64,000 nt of DNA from Pochonia chlamydosporia 170 (Eukaryota > Ascomycota > Sordariomycetes > Hypocreales > Clavicipitaceae): positions 434,001-498,000 of the forward strand of contig NC_035794.1 in assembly GCF_001653235.2 (NCBI RefSeq), in the 5' to 3' direction. Below the pieces are notes generated by a model, which was not told the origin of the DNA, did no database searches, and saw only the letters and a list, made by a program, of their open reading frames with translations. Below, one piece after another: positions 9,600 through 20,492 of this stretch. The translations under genes and the position numbers were made by a program. Each line of letters begins with the position of its first letter. Position 1 is the stretch's first letter.

Positions 9600-10806
9600 G
9601 ATGATCTGTAATTTTTTGTTTAGACACCAAGCATTTTCATCAATTCGTGGCTAGCCGGATCCTTCCACAGTACAATTCATACCTGGTATATAGAAAGCTT
9701 CTCCGAGGGCGACTGGTCAGATTTCTCAGCAGTATGCCCAGCGGGCAAGTCGCCGCCCGTGGGCAACGGAGACATTGCGAACGGGGATGGGATGTATAGG
9801 TGTAAGTGATAGATGCTGCTCGTGGGACTAGTGACGTAGCATGGGACGTGTATGGTTTATTCTCCATGCAGGATCGGGTGTCGTGCGAAATGTTCCTGGT
9901 GATTATCCAAGAGGGGTGATGGACATCACAAGTTTTACATAAGTTGGTTGTAGTCAGGTCTGAAGTTACGATCACGCGCTGCCATTGGAAAAAGACCACC
10001 AATCCTTGGGCAAATAAATCATCATACCCAGATGTCGGCCTTCCGTCACATCCGTCGTGGCGGTGGTGGAGAACAAGCAGCCCTACATTACTACATACTC
10101 GACGTACGTACAACCAAAGTTGACTGGCGCGCCACATTCAAATCTGGCATCCATGCGCCAGCCTGCACAAATCCTCTTGGCTTTCTGACGTAAGATGAGG
10201 GTTGTGCCAGGTTGAGAGCATGAAAGAACCCCTCTGGCGACATTGCATGATGAATTCTCCCTATGCCGAACTTGGGTGCAGAAACGCAACAATTATCATC
10301 GAGAGATCGGCCCTCCTAGCGATTTATAGTGGGGATAAAAGGTGCTTAAATATGAGAAATATATTGCGTATCACGTTATATACTACCCCATACTAAGGCA
10401 TACTAAGGTACATTGAGATATCTTTGTATATACATAGATATAGGCAAGTATATTTCACTACAGATTGCATTGATCCACGAAGCCCTCACCACTCCACACA
10501 GTCGTGTGGTTTCTATAGTGTCTATCTTCAAGTAGCTAGGTGCTAGGGCTTCAAGCAGTATGAGGCAAAGCTGCGCGCCTCCTGTGAGCTTCGCCTGAAA
10601 GCTCGCAAAGACCGTCCGTAATAACCATAGAATCTTAGCTAGTGCACAGTCTTGGCTTCTTCCCAGTGCTGGTCTCCCGTCCTCTATCCAAACTTGATCA
10701 CAGCACCGGAACGAGATTGTCACCTAGACAGGTCAGTGCGCTATAATACAGTATTATTCCACGGCCGCCAAATCACCCTCTTCGCCATAGGAAACGGGCA
10801 GCGGTA
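9600..10806. other. Intergenic region with a repeat fragment near its right end
   Basis: No supported gene. A minus-strand open frame at 9640-10137 has no domain features and is treated as chance. The segment 10335-10465 is one arm of the inverted repeat described below. Confidence 0.5.
10335..10465 (-). repeat. Diverged repeat, left arm (inverted relative to 11960-12060)
   Basis: Read on the minus strand it runs CTGTAGTGAAATATACTTG, CCTATATC, then TCAATGTACCTTAGTAT, GTATATAACGTGATA and finally ATTTCTCAT. These blocks recur in the same order and similar spacing on the plus strand at 11960-12060. Many differences are C/T or G/A transitions. Probably a remnant of a short mobile element. Confidence 0.6.
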
Positions 10807-12218
10807 TTAGCGTGAGTTGTGAATATCGAGGACGAGAATGTCGTGAGCGCCAACCCGGGCCAAGTCGTCCATCACCAGGGCAATCTTCTTCTTTTCCACC
10901 ATGGAGCTCACAGCGACCCACCCTTCACTATCAAGAGTGGTGACAGTTGGTGCTCGTTTGCCAGGAGTTATCTTGCTGGCATCTGGAAGCCGTGATCTTT
11001 CGATATTGTACTGGCACAGCACATACTGTTGGGCGGTGATCACGCCTCGCAATCTCGAGGCAATAAGGTCAACCAAGTCAGGATTTGACGGTGATCGAGA
11101 CTTCACCAGTACAGCTGTAGATTCCACAACCGTGTCAATAGCCCTCAACCCGGCAGCGCGCATAGTTGCGCCCGATTCTGTATATCTCTTGTTAGCAGAA
11201 TTTCAAATGGCATGGAAAATAGTCAAAAGATCTTGTCATAATGATACAAATTCTGGATTGGCAGGCTAGACTTACCAACAAGATCAACAATTCCATCAGC
11301 AAGTCCTAGGGCACATGCGGTTTCAACGCTGCCGCTGAGTGTAACGACCTTGGTTTGCAGTTTGCGTGTGGAGGTGGACGAGGCACTCTCACCAGCCTGC
11401 TCCGCTTCCAGTCGTGCAAAATACTCCGTAGTAAGGTTGACAAAGCTGGTGGCAACGGTTTTCCCAATGAGATCCTTGCCATTGGCATGCTTTCCCTTCC
11501 CTGGAGTCTGTACTTGAAGTTTGCAGGAACCGAATCCCAGTTCCATCACCATATCACAGCCCGGCGTGCTCTCTGCTTCGTCACTGGCGCCGGCGACGGG
11601 GCGGACAGAGGCATCATGTTCCTTGACCTGGTCCCATCCTGTAATGCCTAAATCAATCTGCCCTTGACCGACAAAGGTAGGGATGTCAGCTGCAGGTAGG
11701 AATATGAGTGCGATGGGCAAGTTTTTGACGAGTGCGATGTCGGAACGATTTTCGCGTCGGAATTGGACGTCAGCACCTTGGAGCAGGTTCAGTGCAGCTT
11801 CGGAAAGTCGACCCTCTAGATTCGTTGATGTCAGTGACCGACTACGATAAACACTGCAGGCAATACAAAAACAAGTTGGAAATCGAGGATCTCTTACTTT
11901 TTGGGACAGCGAACAGCAATCGGTCCTCAAGAGTCGAGGCGGTGCTGGTCAGTGTCAGCTACAGTCTGTGGTAGAATGTATTTGCCTATATCCAAGTATA
12001 CACTAGTACATCTTAATGTGCCTTGGTATATAACGCGATATGGGATATGTTTCTCATGTCCCAATACTTTTGAAAGCCCACTGTAGACTCAGTTCGCCCT
12101 CAAGTCATTCAAACGCATTGTGGTTCTGCGCCGTTGTTGAAGGTCGGCCAATTGGAATGACCAACAAAAGGGCAATGAGGGCATATGACTGTAGTACTCA
12201 CTTTTCGAATAGCGACAT
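10807..12218 (-). CDS. HIS1: ATP phosphoribosyltransferase HIS1 (HisG, long form)
   Basis: First enzyme of histidine biosynthesis: ATP plus PRPP to phosphoribosyl-ATP. Four exons: 12218-12202 (17 nt), 11944-11898 (47 nt), 11815-11276, 11177-10807; all junctions keep frame, giving 324 aa. Landmarks are LEDRLLFAVPKKGRL (exons 2/3), RSDIALVKNLPIALIFLPA, DIPTFVGQGQIDLGITGWDQV, GLADGIVDLVESGATMRAAGL (across the exon 3/4 junction, the PRPP-binding signature), and the ACT-like C-terminal domain with TLDSEGWVAVSSMVEKKK and HDILVLDIHNSR. Exon 1 and intron 1 (11945-12201, 257 bp) are the least certain, because exon 1 encodes only MSLFE plus part of a codon. Intron 1 contains a repeat arm. The remaining introns are 82 and 98 bp. 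Confidence 0.93.
11960..12060 (+). repeat. Diverged repeat, right arm, inside HIS1 intron 1
   Basis: Blocks CAGTCTGTGGTAGAATG, TTTGCCTATATCC, CTTAATGTGCCTTGGTAT, ATATAACGCGATA and TGTTTCTCATG align in order with the reverse complement of 10335-10465. A weaker match (AGTATACGCTGGTATATAAC) lies at about 23338-23358. Confidence 0.6.
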
Positions 12219-14119
12219 GTTTTGCTCTGGCAGGTAGAACGAATACCTGCGTGTCGATGATGTTGCGGAGAGGACTGGACAATTTTGCATATATCGAAGA
12301 TCGATGGAGGGGCAATCACTTTTATTCTTTTTTTCTGGGCTTGCTCTCAGGAGCTCCGAATGCGGGGCAGGTATGACTGCAGCTCCTGCCAGACCAGACT
12401 CGACGCCACAAGACGGCCTCAACATTCAAATGTTGCCAGCATGTGCTCGAAGGCTGGGGTCATGTAACCCAACATTGAACGCAACCCAACGCTGATGGAA
12501 TCCTGCACATTCACTACCTAGTACCTAGGTACTACTGGCGGAGCAAAACACGCTCTAATTGCTCACCCATAAGACTTGAGACAAACTCAAAGATTGCATG
12601 CAGAGTCATCCTCCAGCCAGCGGTGCATCTCATTGGCATCGCTGAGAGACCAGGCAGTCCGCTCCTCGGAGATAAATTGGATTCAATGTTGACCACACCA
12701 GACCAGACCCTGTCAATCTCACTTGCTCGAGTGGAGCCAATGCAGAGTGCCTTGACCTGGAAGTGCCAGTTGACAGGCAACATTGACTTGACATCAATTC
12801 GAAAACACGACTTGCATCCACTCCCGTTGAACAGACACATCAAGGTGGGAGCCAATTGTGAGTTGTCGTTTGAGCAGGTGCATCTATGCCTAAGCACCCA
12901 ATGCGCCACCATGATCAATTGCCTGTGTTCCAAGTTCCAAGTTCCAAATATTGATGACATGAGCCAGGTATGCAGGGCTGGAAGCAAAAGTGCTCATAAG
13001 TGCAGATGCAGGTAGACAGACCAGCAGGTGCATGTGTACTTTTTTCAATGGACCTGCCTAACATAGAGGCAGTTGTCAATAAGAAGCCTACACTACCATG
13101 CCGCTGGGATGCAACATTGAAGCCTTTTATAATGCAGAAGGTCCAGATTTGCTAATATTGGTAGTACGTACCCATTATCTCACCAGGCCAGACACCTCAA
13201 ATGGTGGTGTTTAGCGACGCACCAGCCCTATAACTGACCAACGTCCACTTTAAGAGCAGAAGGTGAGCGACATCTAGATATCAGGAAACATGCAGCCTGC
13301 GAAGCTAAAATGGAACAGTGCGGAGGAGCTCGAACTCAACAAAACTACATACGTAAAATAAAAATAAATAAAAAATCCGAAGTCAACTCCGCCATGAGTC
13401 AAGTTAAGTTGCTGCCAGACCGGTGACGCCGGCTGGGGGCTCCTGTCTTGTGGTCTTGCACCATCTAACTTGTTGCCCTGTTTCCATCTGCGGCTCCAGA
13501 CACCGGTCAGGCTCATTACTCATCGATACATATTGACCAGATATATGTGAGACGAACAGAGGCAAACAAAGTTGGACAGCACGAACCAGACCTTGAAACA
13601 TGAATGGATTGATGGGTCTAGTGTCCGTGCCTAGATGCCAGGCACCCGCCAGACTTGACCCCAATGGAGGCGAGGCCCCTGACTGCCTGCCATCTGGTGC
13701 CAAGCCATGAGACCAGTTGACAGTCCCAGACCACACCAGACATGTGGGTGGCCCTGGCTCCAGCTATAATTCTCAGCCAGTTAGACCACATGCAGACATA
13801 CAAAACACCAGAACTCAACTCCATATCTTCGTCCATAGCTCCGAGCTCTCCCTTCTCTGCAACATTTCTGCAACAGTCTCTTCCCTCGCACGCCGCCATC
13901 TTTCGAATAGCCAATATCGTATTAGATCCTCGCTACTTTGCCTCATTTCGCCCTTCCCACCGTCAAATACTCTTGCAGTCTACGATAACAGACACCCCCA
14001 TGTCCACATGCAGTTGTTCCAACACCACATCTGAGCTCCAACATCTTGCGCCGCGCCAGTCCACCACCCCCCATCTGGCATAGATGACCTTTACCGCAGT
14101 CGCCTGGTAAACCGAATGA
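12219..14119. other. Intergenic region (divergent HIS1 / Vrl1-like), motif-rich
   Basis: About 1.9 kb without a supported gene. It carries four close copies of the AACATTGA/TCAATGTT motif or a one-base variant (12471, 12683, 12779, 13113), GTACCTAGGTAC at 12521-12532, and several CCAGACCAGA blocks (12696-12710, 13727-13740). The Vrl1-like gene's leader probably begins near 13800. Confidence 0.5.
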
Positions 14120-17100
14120 ATGCAACCACTAAATCCTTTCCTTGCTGCCTTCTTCAAGAGCTCCGTTGTTACGCAGTGCGCGCCCGTTCATCACCACGTC
14201 CTTCTCGTCCCACTGACGGATGTGCTTCTGACTTCACGAGAAACCGATAGCGGCGCCGCCGCCAGCGAGTTCATCGCCTCGGAGGAGTTCCTGGCCAGCC
14301 ATGTCCTGCGCATTCCATCGACTGGCATCTCCTCAGGCGGTAAAGATGGCGTCCACAACCTACGCGACGTGAGGGGCAAGGCCAGGCAATTTTCTACCCT
14401 GAACGGGAGAAGCGTCGTCATTAAAGATTCCGTTGTATATAGCAACAAAGGTACTGCGTCTCATCCTCCGTTTAAATCTTTCTAACGCTTGCCATTTCCG
14501 TCGCAGAGAGTGCTAACCTAATTCTTCGGCAGGCTTCAAGCTCTTTGCTCAGGCGCAGATCCTCAACGACGCGATTTGGTATCCCGACGTCTTCGAACCG
14601 CGACAATGGCTACTATACTTCATTTCAAAACCCTTGGTTGGTACATGGGAGGAGGTCAAGATCCTGCCTGCAATACTAGTCAACGGCGTCAACAAGGATA
14701 AAGCTGCTGAAGCCAGCAAAGCGAACGGCGCTGATCCAGCCGAAGGCACCATTCCGAAGAAGGACATCAAGAGTTTCCACGATTTGCTGAACAACTTTCC
14801 CATGATTGCACGCCAAATGCAACCTGGCCTCGAAAAACTGTTTTTGGAATTCACAACAGTCTTTGAGAAACCACTGCCGCCACCTCCATCAGCGTCCAGC
14901 ATACCTGACCCTCCCCCTGATGGCCCAATAATGGCAGCGATGCGAAGAGCACGCTCACATAGCTTCTCTACCCGGAATGGCAAGGCTACCAGCCGCGAAT
15001 CGCTTCCCGTAACCGAAGACTTCTACGCGGAGGACGACGAGGACGTAATGAGAGCTTCGTTGGAGACAGCGGTCACGGCAGCCATTGATTTATTTCAGAG
15101 CGTCGACAAGCAACAGCTGTCTCTTCTTGGAGCAACAACCGACCTGACTGGCCCCCTGGTTGAAAAGCTTATCGAGCGCTACGTAACCGAAAACGTGAAC
15201 CACCTCCTCTTCCCGAAACTCAGTGCCATCAAACGACCAGAGGACCTGGAGCTTGAGGCAAAAATACGGCAGATGGAGTTTATTGACATATCGCAATTGG
15301 GGATTGCCATTGACGGCGGGTCCAGGGCAAAACATGACCTACTCATCCAACTTGGGCCGGTAATCGAAGAATTTAAGAAGATATCGAATGCCATGAGCCC
15401 TGCAGAGATGATGGATGCCCTACTCTCAACAATGAAAGCCGCTTCGCAACTGACCGACACATCCAAATCTCCAACTGGAAACGGCAGGGAAGACCAGGCA
15501 TATGAAAAGACAGTTATGACCGTTAATGCCGATACGTTGGTCTCGCTCCTACTCTACGTTGTAATTCGTTCCCAGGTTCGGAACTTACAGGCTCGCCTTG
15601 TGTATATTCGAAACTTCATATTCATTGATGATGTCGATAGTGGAGAAATGGGATATGCGCTGAGTACTTTTGAAGCCGTCCTGGCATATCTTGCTTTGGA
15701 TTCGGGCGGTCTCCGCAGAGCTAGCAGACGGAACAAGGCACTGTGGGATGCAGCAAAAATGACGGATCTGACTGAGTTGAAATCCATCATGGAACCGAAC
15801 TCAACTGCCGTGGCCGATGGCGATGATGATTTTGAACCCAATGGGGGAGACACGGATCAGTCAAGTTGGCCAGGCCGACGCTCATCTTTTAGCTGGAGCC
15901 TACAAAATGGCTCATCGAGACGCTCATCTCTTGCCCTGTCTATATCGGACAGGTACTCTCATGGTTCCGGCCTCAGCCACGTGTTTCCATTCCAGTCTAA
16001 TGGAAACAGCGAGTATGACTTCTCGCTGGTCAAAAAAGTCAAGCGGGTGGCCATGGATACTCGAAGCTTATCCAGCGGGTCAGAAATTTCGTTCCATTCA
16101 CGCACAGGTAGTATCGGCACCCTTGGTAGTGCTCTCGAAGGCGATATCTCAGTGGAACGTCTTGCCCAAACCAGCAATTCGTTTGGGGAGTCAGTTCTTA
16201 TGATGGCCATTCAAAGCGAAAATCCGGCGTCCCTGAAATACCTACTATCACTTTCTGGATACTATACACTGGATGTAATACTCCAAGACATGAACAATGA
16301 GGATACGACGTTGCTGAGTGCCGCCATTCAGCTAGGTAATAAGGACCTTGTTGATATGTTGCTGGAGCGTATCAACACCCTCGCTACCAAAGACCAGCTT
16401 TTGCAGTACTTGGCCGAGCAAGACATCTGGGGGCGGAGCGTGGGTCACTATATGTTCCACGCCCCTTCTTTAATTACCAGCATCGGAAAGCTGATTCCTT
16501 GGAGGCAACGCGACAAGAATGGACAGACACCATTGTTTGCCTTGTGCCGCTCCTACGACAACGACAACTACTACGACATGGTGGAGGCTGGGCTCAAGGT
16601 AGCAAGGGAAACTCAAGACGATGGACAGCCATTGCATCTCGACGAGCACGTGGATGCCAAAGGCAACACTCTACTTCATATTATGAATGACACGAGGCTA
16701 GCAATGAGGATATTGCATTACTGCGACGTGGACGTGAACGCGACCAACGATAAAAGATTTACAGCACTGATGGTCGCCAGCAAATATGGGAGATACGACA
16801 TGGTCAGGTGCCTATTTGCTGATCCCCGAGTCGACATTGTGGCGAGAGAGATGCGTGGTCTCACAGCCGTAGAACTGGCCAAGGACGACGATGTGCGAAA
16901 CAAGATAGACGATCTTGGCTTGTTTAGTATGCCTGCCGGACGAGATGGAAGAATCACTGGCGTGGTTCGTGCATTCTTTGTGGAAGATGGCAGCGTCAGG
17001 CTAGTTCTGAAGTCAGCTGCGCCAACTGATCATGATAGTTACACGGTGACAACCAGTCGGCGTTCTTTAGCAGAGTTCGAGCAGCTTGCCAATCTGCTAG

Positions 17101-18136
17101 CCGAAGAACATCCCGCTTCGTGGATTCCGTCTGTGTCTGATACAAGGTCGCCGTTTCAAATACCCGTCAAACCGTCCCGTGCAATTCTGCGAGACATTCA
17201 GGCGAAAACAGACTGGTTCTTGAGAATTATGTTGAGTCATCCCACCTTGGCCACCCACGAGATGCTTTGGGAGTTCTTCCTTGTCCCAGAGCTTCAACTG
17301 GAGGCAATGGAGCAGCGCACCAAGCTCAAGGTGGAAGCCAGAATCGAGAGAATAAAGGAAGAATATGAGCCTGTTCGCGATATGAGAGAGGTGGAGCAAT
17401 TTGTAAACCATGCGAGGGAGATGGTCCGCAGCGTTAGCTATTCGACAAAGAGCGTCACGAGAAGAGCCAACGGCGCCGGACTGGCCATAAGTGGTGAGTT
17501 GGATCTGTCTGTACTGGGGAAGCGTCCAGTTTCCAAACAAAAGTGAAGTTTGCTAACTGAGTGATGCAAAAAGACCTCTACGACTCCATGGTGCTTTTGC
17601 ACAGGGCTGTTTCGTACCTGAAATTTTTACCACGATCGCACATCACGGCTCTAGAGGCATATGTCCGAGCCATGACTCCGACCCAGTCAAGTCCACAAGC
17701 TACGCTTCATAACACATTGCTGGCCATCCAGTCGACAGTGCAGGCTCTTTTATCGTCACTTGCACGGCCAACTGCATTAATTAGCCAGATAACAGCTGCA
17801 AAGCGCGATGCCGATAGGAACGATAGCGCTGCAAGCCGTCCGTCACGATGGCCATTAGGCCTGCTAGAGGAATCTAGGCAGAGACTGCAGGACGGTAAGG
17901 AGAAACGAGCAAAGAAGTCTCGCGAGGAAGCCGAATATCTCTCCAGAGAACTGCGGTTCACACAGCAGACAGTGGCAGGCGAGCTGGCAGGATGGCAGGA
18001 TATGCATGACAAAATGGGTCGTAGGGCCATCCGAGAATTCGCGAGAGCCATGGTCGTTCAAGAGAGAATGCGGCTCGATGGCATGATGCGGGCTCTTCGA
18101 AAGGTTAGAACAGATGGACCCATCTCCAGGTCATGA
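14120..18136 (+). CDS. Vrl1/VARP-like VPS9-ankyrin-PX-BAR endosomal protein
   Basis: Predicted endosomal Rab5-type GEF and sorting coat protein, like yeast Vrl1, the catalytic subunit of the VINE complex with the Vps5 paralog Vin1. Exons 14120-14450, 14533-17493 and 17574-18136 give 1284 aa; introns are 82 and 80 bp, the second with TGCTAACTGA. Order: a conserved N-terminal region (1-300); VPS9 domain (about 310-500) with ADTLVSLLLYV and GYALSTFEAVLAYL carrying the family's catalytic Asp and Tyr; a Ser-rich linker; ankyrin repeats (about 660-900; GNTLLHIM, FTALMVASKYGRYDMVRCL); a PX-like domain (about 920-1030); and a long helical, charged C-terminus consistent with BAR (1040-1284). The first ATG, at 14116, is out of frame; 14120 gives the conserved start MQPLNPFLAAFFKSS. 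Family assignment is strong; the BAR call rests on helix pattern. Confidence 0.88.
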
Positions 18137-18562
18137 GAAACTTGGTGGAAAGGCCATTCAATATATTCCACTATAAAAAGTGAATATTTCTTCCTGCATT
18201 TTGAGCAGGGTGGGCGGAAAACGGAGTACATTGGCAAATTAGCATCATGGACACAAAGTGTCGATGCTTCTAATGGCATGGGGTCAAAATCACAGGAGGC
18301 TCAGCGTCAAATTTCGTTGCATAGCAGGTAGCATTGCGGTATATATATATTTTTTACTTTACTAAGTTCTATGTACATATTAAACATATGGGTCGTCAGT
18401 GTATTAAGGTCCAAATCTACACGTTAGATTATTTCGTCGAATCATGAGTGTCCTAATCTCACATCACACATTTGGCTCAATTAAGACCTTGGCGGCAGGA
18501 AACGGACCAGCCGTAACGTGTTTTTGTGGTCGTGTCATATCGTCTTCGCTTGCCAGGAGGTT
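18137..18562. other. Convergent 3' intergenic region
   Basis: About 425 bp between two gene 3' ends. A short TATATATATA tract at about 18340-18350 and AT-rich DNA around 18355-18390; nothing else seen. Confidence 0.5.
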
Positions 18563-20492
18563 TTATATGCCACCATACTTGACTCCCCTCTTTCCCAGCT
18601 CCTTTCTTCCAATGGCGTCTTCAGGCCAGATCCATCCTCGGCTGCGCTTTGCCTCTCGCTTCTCTGCCAGCTGGGGTTGGGGCATCCAGCTGTCGCGTGG
18701 CTTAGCCTTGCGTCGTGTACCTTCAGCGGGAGCGCCGATTTCAGCCTTCCAGTGTGCTTCTCCAGGGGGAGTCTCATCGCTGGCAAGCTGGCACATGCCC
18801 CAGAGAGCTAGACACGCTGTCAAAGGGGTTGCAGACTCTGAGTCGTCAGCACCGTTGGTATCGGGGGCTGTTACACAGAGTTGAACCGAAGTGATTTCCA
18901 GATCGCCGAAGAATGGGGTGGATTCCTGTCCGGAGCGAACGAGAACGAGCTCAATCTCGGTGAGAATGAAGCCGTACCTGCAGCTGTGCTCTCGCATGGC
19001 GTGGTGGAGAGCCGAAAGGCCACGGAGGTACTCAACTCGCTTGATGTTTCCTTCTACTCGCATGCCAGTGTTGAAGCGGTCGAAGCTTCTAACAAGGCCG
19101 ACCACTCTGGCCAAGGGCTTTCCGCCAAAGATGGCGGCAGCACTGGACGATTCTCCAGAGGCGTTGGCGACGAAGAGTAGGTCCTTGATGCTGTTAGAGG
19201 ACTTGGTTGGTACTGAGAACTGCAAGGGTCGGTTGGAGGAAATGGCAAGAGCAGAGTTAAGCTTTGGCAGATAATATGACGCATAGATGCTATGCAGAGA
19301 TGCCTCTGTCTCTGGAGTTCGACAAGACATGGTGGCTTGTGGGAGGAGAGAAGAGGGCACAGGGGTTGTAAGCAGTCCCGAGGCGCGAGGAAGGGAAAAG
19401 ATGGTTTGCGCATTGAATGAGCTCCATGAACGAATGTTGCGAATATCCCACCAAAAGTGCTTGATGCTCGGGTCGCGCATTGGGAATGAGACTGTGCGGA
19501 CTAGGGAAGCAGCGGGATTGGTCTCCATCAGGTAATTGATGAGTGTTGTGGATGGCGTGGGAGTAGTAGCAACAACAGGTTCTGGGGAGCCTTCAAGACT
19601 CAGGGGGGACTGAGCACGCGGGGCATATGATGAATATGAGAACTCTGGAGGCGGTGTGTGCATTGCAGATGTAGTCGATGGCATAAATGGCATTTGACGA
19701 TATGTAGGATAGCCGTATTTGCCGAGAGTGGTGGCATCAAGGTCGTAACATGTTGATGCTCGGCGAGGGACGGCGGACATGACATCTGACTCCGTGGTCA
19801 TCATATCGGCGTTGTTGTTGTTGCCGTTGTTTTGGCCGCCGATGAAATTGTTGAAGATGGCAGGGGATGACAGCAGAGGAGCCGGGTTTGATAGAGCTTG
19901 CTGTCCCTCAAGAGAACTGGTGGTGGGAAATGACGGCAGATGGGCATAGGCCATGTTGGTGAGTGTCTCTGGGTTTGTGTAGCTTCTTGCGTGGCTGGAT
20001 CGCACAGGCTTGACTGAAGATGCCCTCGCGGATCCAGGAGTAGTGTTGCGGGTACGGTTTATCTTTTTCATGGTAACAGGAGTTTGAGCAGGCTGGCATC
20101 CATCAATGTGTTGGTCTTGAGGGCGAATCTTGGGCAGCAGAACTGGTCCATGCTGGTGAACCGGAGGACTGGCACGAGGAGGTGTCGTCAACCTGGTGCA
20201 AACAGAGTCCGGTGTTGACTCGACAGTAGAAACAGCAGAGTAAATAGAGCTCGCTTTAGATGAAGAGCGTACATGGCGGCGGATATACGGCAGCTCCAAG
20301 AGGGCAGGATCAAAAGAGTAAACGGAATCCATTGTGAATGAGTCTTGTGAGGGCGGTGTGGTGGGAGAAGGAAAGGTAAAGTCGAATGAGACGTCTGCTT
20401 CCAGACTATTGTATTAGAGAGAACAGTTAGCTTGGTACGTGTGATGGAGAATTCGTGGGAGAGGAGGGTGTAGCAGAAGCTTACGCAGACAT
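18563..20492 (-). CDS. Conserved fungal protein of unknown function (nuclear regulator-like)
   Basis: Exon 1 is only 8 nt (20492-20485, MSA start), then a 79-bp intron (GTAAGC, AATAG acceptor), then exon 2 20405-18563; 616 aa. The joined start reads MSALEADVSFDFTFPSPTTP and runs in frame into MDSVYSFDPALLELPYIRRH. The N-terminal ~270 residues are low-complexity, Ser/Thr/Pro-rich with an Asn stretch. The C-terminal half is compact: PSIKHFWWDIRNIRSWSSF, YYLPKLNSAL, ARVVGLVRSFDRFNTGM, NIKRVEYLRGLSALHHAMR, CRYGFILTEIELVLVR and a very basic, Trp-containing end KREAKRSRGWIWPED. I recognise it as a pattern shared by filamentous fungi but know no function. The layout (disordered N-terminus, folded core, basic tail) suits a nuclear protein. 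Confidence 0.85.

Noticed and set aside
9950..10030. Second box C/D snoRNA on the minus strand (ATGATGA ... CTGA)
   Set aside because: Boxes are present, but no terminal stem forms and the spacing is unremarkable.
9640..10137. 165-codon minus-strand open frame
   Set aside because: Cys/His-scattered, no fold pattern, no neighbouring exons; probably chance.
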